Source of the DNA: an uncultured bacterium
Lineage (GTDB): Bacteria; UBP6; UBA1177
Direction: 5' to 3'
Length of the DNA: 64,000 nt
NCBI GenBank assembly: GCA_905233945.1
Contig: CAJOFY010000010.1
Location: forward strand, 1 to 64,000
Shown here: positions 52,589 to 61,922 of the stretch, in pieces
How the letters are laid out: the number at the start of each line of letters is the position of its first letter
Numbering within the stretch: position 1 is the stretch's first letter
The notes under the pieces: model-generated
The model's database searches: none
The model's input: the letters and a program-made list of their open reading frames with translations, nothing else
What the model was told of the DNA's origin: nothing
Position numbers and translations under genes: made by a program

Positions 52589-53443
52589 CTATTCTCTTTC
52601 CATCATGCTTTGATGGATTTCCTTCGCATTGAATGAGCTTCTGACAAATCTGCCTGAATAAACTTCCTTGAAGCCGATTTCCAGGCCGTAGTCGCGAAGT
52701 GCTTCGAATTCAGCCTGAGTGTAGTCCTTTTCAACCGGAATGTGCTGCAGCGACGGGCGGAAATACTGTCCGATCGTCATTATGTCGCAGCCGACATCGC
52801 GGAGGTCGCGCATCAGAGCGTGAACTTCATCGACTGTTTCGCCGACACCGAGCATTATTCCCGATTTTGTGATCAAACCTTTGCGCTTCATGTAGCAGAG
52901 AACATCAAGAGAGCGCTTGTAATCGGCCTGCGGACGCACTTTCGGGTAGAGCGAGCAGATAGTCTCTACATTGTGGTTGAAAACGTCAATCGGTGAATCG
53001 GCGACGATATCGAGATTTTCTTTTATTCCGAGAAAATCAGGAGTAAGTACTTCGACAAGCATGTCAGGTGATAACTCCTTGACTTTCTTGACTGTTTCGG
53101 CAAAGTGTGCTGCTCCGCAATCTGACAGATCGTCTCTTGTTACCGAAGTGATGACTGTATAAAGCAAACCTAAATCTTTAACTGCAAGCGCGAGATTCAT
53201 CGGCTCATCCGGGTCGGGAAGGGGAATGTTTTCATTGTGGACTATGTTGCAGAAGCGGCAGTTGCGCGTGCAGCTGTTTCCTAAAATCAGGAAAGTCGCC
53301 GTTCTTTTCTTGAAGCAGTCGCCTATATTGGGGCAGTGCGCCGATTCGCAGACTGAATGAAGGTGATGCAGTCGCAGGATTTTCTTCATTTCTGCTACGA
53401 AAGGTGATTTGAAAGTCGATTTTTTAAGCATTTCTTCAGCCAT
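52589..53443 (-). CDS. lipA: Lipoyl synthase
   Basis: LipA inserts two sulfurs into octanoyl-lipoyl domains using two iron-sulfur clusters and SAM. The 284 residues show the auxiliary-cluster motif CESAHCPNIGDC and radical-SAM motif CTRNCRFC. The start at 53443 follows GAGGC; an ATG four codons upstream is possible. LipB is not nearby. Confidence 0.95.
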   Translation of the reverse strand: MAEEMLKKSTFKSPFVAEMKKILRLHHLHSVCESAHCPNIGDCFKKRTATFLILGNSCTRNCRFCNIVHNENIPLPDPDEPMNLALAVKDLGLLYTVITSVTRDDLSDCGAAHFAETVKKVKELSPDMLVEVLTPDFLGIKENLDIVADSPIDVFNHNVETICSLYPKVRPQADYKRSLDVLCYMKRKGLITKSGIMLGVGETVDEVHALMRDLRDVGCDIMTIGQYFRPSLQHIPVEKDYTQAEFEALRDYGLEIGFKEVYSGRFVRSSFNAKEIHQSMMERE

Positions 53444-53507
53444 AATAAGCCTCATAGAACATTCATAAAACGCTGGATTTAAGCCTTTGAGCGGGCGGAT
53501 GTCAAGG

Positions 53508-54527
53508 TTAATTTTTTACTCTTCCGAGTTGTCCGCAGGCTGCAAGTTTGTCGCCGCCGCGCGATTTTCTGATCAGAGCTGTCACGTTTTTCGCAATCAG
53601 AATATTCTGGAAATCGATGATCTTTTTCATCGGAGTCGGCTCGAAAGCGGCTCCGTCAAAGATGTTGAAGGGAATTATGTTGACTTTCGCGTCGTATCTT
53701 TTGGCGATTTTCGCAAGTTTTTCGGCGTCTTCGGGGAAGTCGTTGAAATTTTTGAGCATGACATACTCGAGAACGACCATTTTTCTTGAAATAGGGTAGG
53801 AGTCTATCGCATGCAAAAGCTCTTTCAGCGGATATTTTTTGTTTATGGGCATAATTTTGTCGCGTTTTTCGTCAGTCACGGCGTGAAGCGAAACGGCGAG
53901 GTTCACCTTTGTCTTTTCGCCCAGTTCCACGATTTTGTCAGCGATTCCCGAAGTCGAAACGGTGATTTTTCTGTTCGAGAAGTTAAAACCGAAGTCGTCA
54001 AGCAGAATATCAATAGAATCAAGAAGGTTTTCAAAGTTTAGGAGCGGTTCTCCCATTCCCATGAAAACGAGGTTAGTTATTCTTTTTTCATTTCTTTCGG
54101 CTTCGATCTGAGCAGAAAGGACCTGAGAGGTTATCTCCGAAACGGTGAGATTGCGCCTGAATCCGAGGCTTCCCGTGCGGCAGAAAGCACATTTTATGGG
54201 GCAACCCGCCTGAGTCGAAACGCAGAGAGTGCAGCGCGTTTCTTCGGGAATTATGACCGCTTCGACGACATTTCCGTCGGAGAGGGTGAAAGCGAGTTTC
54301 TGCGTGCCGTCGGAAGATGTGAAGATTTCACTCGGAAAAACCGGGGTTATTTCAAACATTTGTGCGAGTTTTTCGCGGTCGGATTTGCTGATATTGGTCA
54401 TTTCGTCGAACGAAAAAACCCTTTTCTGGTAAATCCACTGCATTATCTGGGTCGCCTTGAATTTCGGAAAACCGTTCTCAAGGAGGGTCGATTCAAGTTT
54501 TTTGCGGGTCAGATCAAAGAGCTGCAT
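53508..54527 (-). CDS. rlmN: 23S rRNA/tRNA (adenine-C2)-methyltransferase RlmN
   Basis: This radical-SAM enzyme methylates A2503 of 23S rRNA and A37 of some tRNAs. The 339 residues have the cluster motif CAFCRTGSLGF within VSTQAGCPIKC, FMGMGEPLLNF, and the C-terminal catalytic Cys region (GGDKLAACGQL). It lies two bases after the prepilin peptidase stop, likely one transcript. Confidence 0.95.
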   Translation of the reverse strand: MQLFDLTRKKLESTLLENGFPKFKATQIMQWIYQKRVFSFDEMTNISKSDREKLAQMFEITPVFPSEIFTSSDGTQKLAFTLSDGNVVEAVIIPEETRCTLCVSTQAGCPIKCAFCRTGSLGFRRNLTVSEITSQVLSAQIEAERNEKRITNLVFMGMGEPLLNFENLLDSIDILLDDFGFNFSNRKITVSTSGIADKIVELGEKTKVNLAVSLHAVTDEKRDKIMPINKKYPLKELLHAIDSYPISRKMVVLEYVMLKNFNDFPEDAEKLAKIAKRYDAKVNIIPFNIFDGAAFEPTPMKKIIDFQNILIAKNVTALIRKSRGGDKLAACGQLGRVKN

Positions 54528-54529
54528 GG

Positions 54530-55396
54530 CTACATTCCGAAAAATAAAGATAAAATCGAATTCATGATTTCAGTCGGAAGAAGGAACATAAGAAGTCCTC
54601 CGGCCGCAAGGAAGGGGCCGAAATAAATCGCATGCTCGACATCTTTTTCGTCTTTTGAGTTGAGGTCTTCAGCCGAAATGTTGCCGGCAAGACGCTTTTT
54701 TCCGAAGAAAAGTTTTGCCGCGAGATAGAAAATTATTCCGCCGAATGAGGCCAGAAATAGGACAAACGGGATTTTGACAGGTCCTGTGAACGCGCCGATT
54801 GCAGCTAAAATATAGACATCGCCGAGCCCCATGCCGATTTTTTTCGTAACAATGTAGAAAAGAAAAATCGCGAGCAGAAGAAATCCCGCGCCGACGCCGA
54901 TTCCGATGAGCGATTCCTGCCAGGTTATCGTCGGCTCGAAAAAGCTCCACAAAATTCCCATAAAAATAGGCGGAATTATAACTTTTGAATATACGAACTG
55001 CGTCTTGTAGTCGATCGCGGCGGTAACGACGAGAGCCGAAATGAAGTAAAGCGGCAGGATCAGGCGCGGATGAAGCCCGAATTTAAGGAACGCGAAAAGG
55101 TATAAAACGGCGTTTAAAAGCTCGATCACAGGATAAATCAAAGAAATTTTCTCACCGCAGCCGGAACATTTTCCGCGGAGAAAAAGCCAGCTGAAAACGG
55201 GAATGTTCTCATACCATGTGATTTTGTGTCCGCATTTTGTGCATGAACTCGGCGGAAAAACGATGCTTTTCCCGATCGGGATGCGGTAGATGCAGACATT
55301 GAGAAAACTGCCGAAAAGAAGCCCGTAAATAAAGACGAAAGCGACCGAAAACGGCATAAAACGCTTTGAATTGAGTATAAAGAAAAGATCTTCCAT
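54530..55396 (-). CDS. pilD: Prepilin peptidase (A24 family)
   Basis: The 288-residue inner membrane aspartic peptidase processes type IV pilin or type II secretion pseudopilins. GSFLNVCIYRIP, two CxxC pairs (CTKCGHK, CSGCGEK) of the methylase domain, and the paired catalytic Asp regions AAIDYKT and GMGLGDV are visible, with about seven membrane helices. GGAGG precedes the start. It implies pili or secretion elsewhere in the genome. Confidence 0.94.
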   Translation of the reverse strand: MEDLFFILNSKRFMPFSVAFVFIYGLLFGSFLNVCIYRIPIGKSIVFPPSSCTKCGHKITWYENIPVFSWLFLRGKCSGCGEKISLIYPVIELLNAVLYLFAFLKFGLHPRLILPLYFISALVVTAAIDYKTQFVYSKVIIPPIFMGILWSFFEPTITWQESLIGIGVGAGFLLLAIFLFYIVTKKIGMGLGDVYILAAIGAFTGPVKIPFVLFLASFGGIIFYLAAKLFFGKKRLAGNISAEDLNSKDEKDVEHAIYFGPFLAAGGLLMFLLPTEIMNSILSLFFGM

Positions 55397-55500
55397 AAAA
55401 ACCTCCGCAGCAAAAGACCGGAAATTTTCAATATAACGGCGAAAATGTCAATAAAGACATTGTCCAACCACTCTCGGTATGGCGAGTGACAACATAAAGC

Positions 55501-55536
55501 TTGCTTTAAAATAATATTGTACTAGTATATCCGCCG
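55501..55536 (+). promoter_or_regulatory. Predicted promoter with GC discriminator
   Basis: TTGCTT (55501-55506), 16-bp spacer, TAGTAT (55523-55528), then ATCCGCCG. Confidence 0.5.
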
Positions 55537-55572
55537 TTTTGTTTGGCACTTTTTAATTTTTTGGAGGCAATG

Positions 55573-58287
55573 ATGAAAAAATTTACGGCTCTGGCTTTTG
55601 CGGTGCTGCTTTTGATGTTTGTAGCATCCTGCGGAAGCGACAAAAAAACGGAAGAAAAACTTCCTGATTCCGAAGTCACGGACGAAGATGCTGTCGATGA
55701 CGAACCGGCAGATACAACTCCTGACAGCGGTGACACAACTCCGAACGAAGGTGATACGACACCGGACGGCGGAGATACAACTCCGGATGAAGGCAATACG
55801 ACACCTGACGGCGGAGATGCGACACCCGACGAAGGCGATTCAGCTCATGACGGCGGTGATACGGCTCAGGACGATGCTGATACGAACACCAATGACGACG
55901 ATGCAGACAGCGGCGCGGTTATTGACGATGCTGATTCCAGCACAAACGACGACGATGCAGACAATGTTCTTCCCGATGAAGACTCCGAACAGGAAACCGG
56001 TTCATGCACCTATATTCCGAACGCTTTCGTTTCGAACTGGACCGACAATTTCCCGACAGACTGGGTAAGCAAAACAAAACTTTCTTATGAAAAAATCGAC
56101 CGCGGCGAAGGCAATTATGCTCTCAGAGCTTCAGTGTCAGCTCAGACAAAAGCCGGCTACGCATTCGAACCTCCGGCATTCGTTCCCGCAGAAGATGCCG
56201 CTTTCCCGACAAAACTTACTTTCGACCTTAAAACCAACAATACCAGCAAAATCTCTATAAACTTGAGATGCGGAGATCTCGGAGACAAGGACGGATTCCA
56301 GGTTTATAACTGGGATTCTGACTCAAAAACTTTTGCATATGCAGGAACAGTTGAGCCCAATCATACAGGAAGCACTCCGAATAAATATAATCCCGTTGTT
56401 CTGGAAGGTAATATTAACGAGTTCCACGAAGTTACTGTTGTGCTCGGCGACGAACTTAAACAGGAAGGTTTCTGGCGCGGTCAAAAATGCCGTTTTGAGT
56501 TCAAATACGGAAAAGAGGCAGATTTTGATGTAACAATCGACAATCTTGTTTTCCACACTGCTGCAGGTGCATGCGAGCCGGATGATGATCCTGCTGAGGA
56601 AGACGACAACGATGATAACGACACCAACGATGATGATGCTGACAGCGACACCGACGATCAGGACACTGATACCAACGACGACGATACCGACACCGATACC
56701 GATGATCAGGACACTGATACCAACGATGACGATACCGACACCGATACCGATGATCAGGACACTGATATCAACGATGACGATGATGATGTTCTTCCGGATG
56801 ATGAACCAGAACCACAGACTTGCGTACAAATTCCGAACGGTGACTTCAGCGGCACTTGGGATGAAGACGGAGTTCCGCAAGGCTGGACGAAAGACGGGAG
56901 TCAGCTGAGTAAAGTTACTTTCGCAAAAGATGAAAACGGCGCTCTGCGTATTACCCGCACCAATGACGGTTCAACCGGTTATGCAGCTTATTCTCCTAAA
57001 TTTATACCAGCAGCTGATGCTGGAGTTCCTGCTGGAATCAAATTCAAAATGGCAGTAAACTCTCCGTCTCTGGTTTCAATCAATATTGGCTGGAAAGATG
57101 AGCAGGACCATGTAAAATATAACCCATACAATTGGGATTCTAATGGTCAGGTTTTTGTAAGCGCAAATCAAAACCAGTATTTTGTTAATTTGGGCAATAC
57201 TCTTACCGAAACATACATAATTTTCGGTGATGAAATGACTGCAGATTTTTGGCATAGAGGCACCCCTTTAACTCTTCAGTTCAAATTCGGCAACAAAGAC
57301 AAAAACACCAATGTTACTTATGATTATGATATTTCTGTCAAAGATTTCGAATTTGTTTACTTTGGAGGCGACTGCAACAACGTACCTGCTCGCACAATTG
57401 GTTACGCGCACACACAGTGGCCGGAATCTATTGAAGGCTATGCAGGAATGAAAGAAACCGTTTACGGCAGAATTTACATTTCCGGTCTCACAGATCAGAC
57501 TGTAAACAAATCAGTGGCACTGTTGGGAGTCAAAGCTCAGCTCGGCACAAAATCTGAAGAAGACGCTGATTTTGTTTGGGAAGATAATTATGCTATTGTA
57601 AATCCCGAAAATGAAAGCTCAGGCAATGACGATGAGTATAAGTATGAACACACTTTCAATAAAGCAGGAAAAATCAAATATAAATTCAGATTTACTGCTG
57701 ACAACGGTCTGAATTGGAAAGAAGCGGATAACTACTGGGAAGCTACAATTTTTGCCCCGGAACCAGGCCAATTCGGTAATGCAGACTTCTCATACTGGTC
57801 AAACGATACGACGCCGCAGGTTTGGACTTCAACAACAGAAGCAACAATTTCGAAATGGGATCGCGGTGACGCGAATGGATTAGCTGCCAAAGTCACAGCG
57901 ACAAAAAGTTTAACTAAAGGTGATATCTTTACTTCCGGCGAATTTGTAGTTCCTACCGGTAAAATAGCCAAAAAAATCACATTTGATATGGCGACAGACC
58001 AAGCGATTAAGCCGAAGATTGGTGTTAATTGTGCTTCTACAACATGGTATGGTTGGGATTCGACAGCGGAAGCGGGCTCTGAAACAGGACTTGGATATTT
58101 TACAACTTCAAAAGATTCATTCGTTTCGATAGATTTCGGAGATAACAATAAACTGCATCCGACATATATCAAACTTGACAGTGCCAACACAACAGGCACA
58201 TGCCAGTTAATAGTCAGATACAGAGCTGACAAAGATTCATGGGCAGCTTTCGACAACTTCACAGTTGTTTATGAAGACGCTGAATAA
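55573..58287 (+). CDS. Large acidic-repeat lipoprotein with three beta-sandwich modules
   Basis: The 904-residue protein has a lipobox (FVASC, then GSD). Eight 7-residue repeats of TTPDxGD type (about 48-103) and an Asn/Asp stretch follow. Three related modules come next, each starting PNxxFSxxW or NADFSYW and resembling carbohydrate-binding beta-sandwiches. The first two are separated by an Asp/Thr-only tandem repeat. Probably surface exposed, binding glycan or calcium; no catalytic motif seen. The second of two adjacent ATGs (55573) has the better spacing from GGAGG. Confidence 0.85.
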   Translation: MKKFTALAFAVLLLMFVASCGSDKKTEEKLPDSEVTDEDAVDDEPADTTPDSGDTTPNEGDTTPDGGDTTPDEGNTTPDGGDATPDEGDSAHDGGDTAQDDADTNTNDDDADSGAVIDDADSSTNDDDADNVLPDEDSEQETGSCTYIPNAFVSNWTDNFPTDWVSKTKLSYEKIDRGEGNYALRASVSAQTKAGYAFEPPAFVPAEDAAFPTKLTFDLKTNNTSKISINLRCGDLGDKDGFQVYNWDSDSKTFAYAGTVEPNHTGSTPNKYNPVVLEGNINEFHEVTVVLGDELKQEGFWRGQKCRFEFKYGKEADFDVTIDNLVFHTAAGACEPDDDPAEEDDNDDNDTNDDDADSDTDDQDTDTNDDDTDTDTDDQDTDTNDDDTDTDTDDQDTDINDDDDDVLPDDEPEPQTCVQIPNGDFSGTWDEDGVPQGWTKDGSQLSKVTFAKDENGALRITRTNDGSTGYAAYSPKFIPAADAGVPAGIKFKMAVNSPSLVSINIGWKDEQDHVKYNPYNWDSNGQVFVSANQNQYFVNLGNTLTETYIIFGDEMTADFWHRGTPLTLQFKFGNKDKNTNVTYDYDISVKDFEFVYFGGDCNNVPARTIGYAHTQWPESIEGYAGMKETVYGRIYISGLTDQTVNKSVALLGVKAQLGTKSEEDADFVWEDNYAIVNPENESSGNDDEYKYEHTFNKAGKIKYKFRFTADNGLNWKEADNYWEATIFAPEPGQFGNADFSYWSNDTTPQVWTSTTEATISKWDRGDANGLAAKVTATKSLTKGDIFTSGEFVVPTGKIAKKITFDMATDQAIKPKIGVNCASTTWYGWDSTAEAGSETGLGYFTTSKDSFVSIDFGDNNKLHPTYIKLDSANTTGTCQLIVRYRADKDSWAAFDNFTVVYEDAE
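55714..55881 (+). repeat. 21-bp tandem repeats (TTPDxGD heptads)
   Basis: Eight units of 21 bases encode TTPDSGD, TTPNEGD, TTPDGGD, TTPDEGN, TTPDGGD, ATPDEGD, SAHDGGD and TAQDDAD. Similar heptads occur in the degraded lipoprotein at 17.2-18.75 kb. Confidence 0.85.
56656..56799 (+). repeat. 48-bp tandem repeats in Asp-rich linker
   Basis: A 48-base unit beginning GATCAGGACACTGATA repeats at 56656, 56704 and 56752, encoding DQDTDTNDDDTDTDTD. The third copy decays. Near-identity suggests recent slippage. Confidence 0.85.
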
Positions 58288-58370
58288 TCCATTTAACCCA
58301 ATTCCCTTAAAATAGCTTTTTCCATTTTTTTCAGTATCAATTCCACGAATGTTTTTTGTGCAGGTTTTTT

Positions 58371-58937
58371 ATGCGTATTCTGGTTGATCTCTTTCTCACA
58401 TTCATGAAAATCGGTTTTTTCACTTTCGGCGGCGGCTATGCCATGCTGAGCGTCATCGAAGACAACTGCGTCGAAAAGAAAAAGTGGATAACTCACGACG
58501 ACATGATGAATGTTACCGTCATTGCGGAATCGACTCCGGGGCCTATTGCCATAAACTGCGCTACTTTCGTGGGTTACAGGCAGGCGGGGATTTTGGGTTC
58601 GATCATGGCGACGGCGGGAATCGTCATGCCTTCTTTCCTTGTGATACTTCTGATTTCTGGTGTTCTCGACAACTTTCTTGAAATTCAGGTCGTAAAAAGC
58701 GCCTTTTTCGGCATAAAATGCGCAGTCGGAGTGCTTATCATCAGCGCAGCCGTCACGATGATAAAAAACATGAAAAAAAAGCCGTTTACGATAGCGGTTT
58801 TATCCGTATCGACTCTGGCAATGCTTGCGATAGACGTGTTTTCGCTCAGATTTTCGGCAATCACAATCATCATCGCCGCGGCTGTGCTCGGTTTTGCGGT
58901 ATTTGCCGTTAAATGGAAAAAAGAGGAGAGCAGATGA
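58371..58937 (+). CDS. Chromate transporter half, subunit 1
   Basis: The 188-residue membrane protein is a single CHR domain: FMKIGFFTFGGGYAM near the N-terminus, STPGPIAINCATFVGYR, and later helices. Short CHR proteins act as pairs for chromate/anion export. GCAGG precedes the ATG at 58371. The stop overlaps the next start (ATGA). Confidence 0.9.
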   Translation: MRILVDLFLTFMKIGFFTFGGGYAMLSVIEDNCVEKKKWITHDDMMNVTVIAESTPGPIAINCATFVGYRQAGILGSIMATAGIVMPSFLVILLISGVLDNFLEIQVVKSAFFGIKCAVGVLIISAAVTMIKNMKKKPFTIAVLSVSTLAMLAIDVFSLRFSAITIIIAAAVLGFAVFAVKWKKEESR

Positions 58938-59497
58938 TATATCTCGATCTTTTCTTAGGTTTTCTCAAAGTCGGATGCTTCGCTTTCGGCGGTGCTTACG
59001 CCGCAATTCCGCTGATCCGCGATGTCGTGCTTTCCTACGGTTGGGTTACGGACGAGACTCTGACTTACATGATTGCGGTGAGCGAAATGACGCCGGGCCC
59101 GATCATGGTGAACCTTGCGACATATATCGGACGCAGCCAGGCGGGATTCTTAGGTGCTTTTCTTGCCACTTTCGCCGTTGTTTTTCCGGCATTTTTAATC
59201 ATGCTGCTCTGCATGTTCGTCTTTAATTCGCTTATGAAAAACAAGTGCTTCAGAACTGTCATCGGCACGCTGAAACCCAGTGTCGTAGGGCTTATCCTCG
59301 CAATCGGGCTCTACATGACAGCCGAAGCGTTTATTGATTTGAAAGGCTCTTTTTCACTTGATTTCAAGGCGCTTGCGATAACCGTGATCCTTCTTGCTGC
59401 CGCGTTTCTGCCGCCTGTTTTCGGGAAAAAGAAGATTTCTCCCATAACTCTCATCATTTTCAGCGCAGTTCTGGGAATCGTTTTCTGCGGCGTGTGA
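58934..59497 (+). CDS. Chromate transporter half, subunit 2
   Basis: This 187-residue partner has the same domain: FLKVGCFAFGGAYAAIPLI and EMTPGPIMVNLATYIGR. The start at 58934 follows GAGGAG and overlaps the previous stop. The two halves presumably form one heterodimeric transporter with opposite topology. Confidence 0.9.
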   Translation: MIYLDLFLGFLKVGCFAFGGAYAAIPLIRDVVLSYGWVTDETLTYMIAVSEMTPGPIMVNLATYIGRSQAGFLGAFLATFAVVFPAFLIMLLCMFVFNSLMKNKCFRTVIGTLKPSVVGLILAIGLYMTAEAFIDLKGSFSLDFKALAITVILLAAAFLPPVFGKKKISPITLIIFSAVLGIVFCGV

Positions 59498-59581
59498 AAC
59501 AGTGAAAATTCCGGGCTGAAAAACCTTTTTTTAAAATAATTTTTCAATATACTCCGCTGTATTTTGTTTTTCGAGGTTTGT

Positions 59582-60181
59582 ATGGAACAGAAAAAAACGC
59601 TGGCGCTTTTTGATTTCGACAAGACAGTGACTGACCGGGATTCCTTTCTTCCGTTTATGTTTTTCGCGTTCGGCCACTTCAGGATAATATGCCTTATCAT
59701 TCTGTTTTTTCCGCATGCATTGCTTTGTTTTGCAGGTTTTATGTCACGCAAAAAATTCAAGGAAAATTTTTTCAAGCTGACAATAAAAGGGTGGACAGAG
59801 GAAAAATTCCGCAGCGTCGCGCTCGATTTTTATCAGAAACAAATGCGTTCCTGGGTGAGAAAATCGGCTGCAGACGAGATAAAAAAACATCTTGAAAACG
59901 GTGCCGATGTATCGCTTGTTTCGGCTTCTCCCAACGACTGGCTCTGGCCTTTCACCGATGACTTCGGGATAAATCTTATTGCGACGAGGCTGGAAGTGAA
60001 AGACGGGGTCTACACTGGAAATATTGTTGGCAACAACTGCCGTAAAGCCGAAAAGGTAAGACGGGTCAGAGAGGTTTACGACATCGAAAGTTATTCCGAT
60101 ATTTACGCTTACGGTGATTCATCAGGCGATTACGAGATGCTTAAAATCGCCAATCATCCTCATTTCAGATATTTCAACTAA
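59582..60181 (+). CDS. HAD-IB family phosphatase
   Basis: The 199-residue protein has HAD motif I DFDKTVTDRDS, motif II SASP, and motif III/IV YGDSSGDYEML, with a hydrophobic stretch (about 27-57) typical of HAD-IB members related to SerB and phosphatidylglycerophosphatase-type enzymes. Substrate unknown. GAGG precedes the ATG at 59582. It is convergent with and overlaps the next gene by four bases. Confidence 0.88.
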   Translation: MEQKKTLALFDFDKTVTDRDSFLPFMFFAFGHFRIICLIILFFPHALLCFAGFMSRKKFKENFFKLTIKGWTEEKFRSVALDFYQKQMRSWVRKSAADEIKKHLENGADVSLVSASPNDWLWPFTDDFGINLIATRLEVKDGVYTGNIVGNNCRKAEKVRRVREVYDIESYSDIYAYGDSSGDYEMLKIANHPHFRYFN

Positions 60182-61842
60182 ATTTTTTTCCTGATTTCGT
60201 CAGCGATTTTTCTGGTCATGTCAACCGGATGGTAGTTCGGAAAAATGCCGGAAACTTTCAGAGCGTTTGCCGCGATAGTTGTGTTTTTGTCGACTGAATA
60301 CTGCGAGAAGAAGTAGAAAGGAATCTCTGAAATTTCCTTTTTGTGTTTTATTGCGGCAAGGAGCCTGAGAGGCGTTATAGCGCTTTCGGTCATGTCGATG
60401 TCGCACAGGATGAAACCGAGGTTGTCTTTCTGTTCTTTTATGATCTGAGCCGCTTTTTCGATAGTTTTAGCCTTCAGAACATCGATGTTTACTCTGCTGA
60501 ATTTGTCGGCAATATCGTCAAGGTCGAATTTTTTCTGAGAAATAACGATTGCTGTGATTTTTTTCAGCGAAGATTCTGCTGCGGAAATTTGCTGTGTCTG
60601 TTCAAGCGCATTTATGATTCTGTCGCTGAAATACATTGTTTCTTTCAGCTGCTTCAGAGCTTCTTTCGGCGGAACGTTGGAAATCCTCGTCATAAAGTCG
60701 TAAGTGTTTGCAAGAAGCAGTATGAGAGAGCCTATCGGAATCTCGTTCAGTTTGAGCGCGCGCGGAAAACCTTGTCCGTTGTAGGTTTCATACATATTTT
60801 CAAGGCAGTTGAGTGCAAGTTTGGAAAGCTGTACATCGGCGAAAAGTTTTGTCGCTATCTGCGAATATGTCTTCATTTTGTCGGTATTCGACTGATTCTT
60901 TATGTCAAGAGCGGTGAGGTGGAGCTTCTTGCCGACATCGTGAAGATATGCAGCGATTGTGAGATCGTAAATCTCGACTTCCGAAAGATGTATCGCCTCG
61001 CCGATTTCTTTGCAGAGAATGGCAACGCGCTGCGAGTGGGCGAAATAGCTGTCACCGTGTGCCGCGACATCGAGGAGGTTGGAAAATATTCTCAAAAGTT
61101 CTATCAGCTGGTTTCCCTGTTCACGGACCCAGCTCGGCATATTGCTCATCATAGAAGTCGTTACAGCGGTAACGTCGACTTTTGTACCTCCGGAAAGATC
61201 GGCCTTGTTGACGATCATGGAGAAGGTTTCACGATTCTCCTGATTCAGTTTGTCTTCGTCCATCGTGGCGATATCCTGGATCCTGTTCGCCATTTCAATG
61301 TCATTCGGGTTGTCGAGGCTGATGATGTTTTCGTTCGAAAGGAAATTGTGACTTACAGAAACCGAATCTCTTACAAGCCTGTCGAAAGCTGTGACATCGT
61401 TGTTGTACTGCTTCAGAATGAGCGCTTTGATCACGTTGGAAGGCGCTACTACGGGAACTACGGACTGCACGCCGTTGAGAAGGATCTTGAGTTCGTCGAA
61501 AATGACGATGTTCTGCGGTTCGTATGTGAGAACCGTGAGACGGTAATTGTTCATACTGTATTTAAGCGGGAAAATAGTCTTGTCCAGCGCCATTTTCAGA
61601 GGAATGATGTCTGCAGGCGTCGTTACGGCCATTTTTTCGAGTTTCTCGCTTGATATATACTGCACGTTGAACTGTTTCGAAAGATACAGCAGCAGATCGT
61701 TTTCCTGAATTTTTCCGAGTTTCAGGAGAATTTCTCCGAGGTAGGTAGGATGTGTTTGCTGAAATGCCAGAGCAGAGGAGATATCTGATTCCGAAACGAT
61801 CCCTTTTCCTAAAAAGTATTCACCGACTTTCATACCTATCAT
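60178..61842 (-). CDS. MshEN/HD-GYP protein, degenerate
   Basis: The 554-residue protein begins with a GspE/MshE N-terminal-like domain (VGEYFLGKGIVSESDI and YLGEILLKLGKI), a known c-di-GMP-binding fold. A central HD-GYP-like domain follows (AAYLHDVGKKLH, then ETYNGQGFPRAL), and a C-terminal receiver-like domain (GFILCDIDMTES). The HD is kept, but the downstream His-His pair is missing and GYP reads GFP, so hydrolysis of c-di-GMP is doubtful. It may be a c-di-GMP-responsive scaffold for pilus or secretion ATPases. Confidence 0.85.
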   Translation of the reverse strand: MIGMKVGEYFLGKGIVSESDISSALAFQQTHPTYLGEILLKLGKIQENDLLLYLSKQFNVQYISSEKLEKMAVTTPADIIPLKMALDKTIFPLKYSMNNYRLTVLTYEPQNIVIFDELKILLNGVQSVVPVVAPSNVIKALILKQYNNDVTAFDRLVRDSVSVSHNFLSNENIISLDNPNDIEMANRIQDIATMDEDKLNQENRETFSMIVNKADLSGGTKVDVTAVTTSMMSNMPSWVREQGNQLIELLRIFSNLLDVAAHGDSYFAHSQRVAILCKEIGEAIHLSEVEIYDLTIAAYLHDVGKKLHLTALDIKNQSNTDKMKTYSQIATKLFADVQLSKLALNCLENMYETYNGQGFPRALKLNEIPIGSLILLLANTYDFMTRISNVPPKEALKQLKETMYFSDRIINALEQTQQISAAESSLKKITAIVISQKKFDLDDIADKFSRVNIDVLKAKTIEKAAQIIKEQKDNLGFILCDIDMTESAITPLRLLAAIKHKKEISEIPFYFFSQYSVDKNTTIAANALKVSGIFPNYHPVDMTRKIADEIRKKI

Positions 61843-61922
61843 TGCAAAACCCCATAAAAAACACTTTCAAAAAAAAGACAAAACATTATAGTCAGAAAAA
61901 AAATAAAATCAAGTAATATGTT

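Noticed and set aside
60343-61653. 436-codon open frame on the plus strand
   Set aside because: It is fully antisense to the MshEN/HD-GYP gene, has no ribosome-binding site and an unnatural Phe/Cys/Arg-rich composition.
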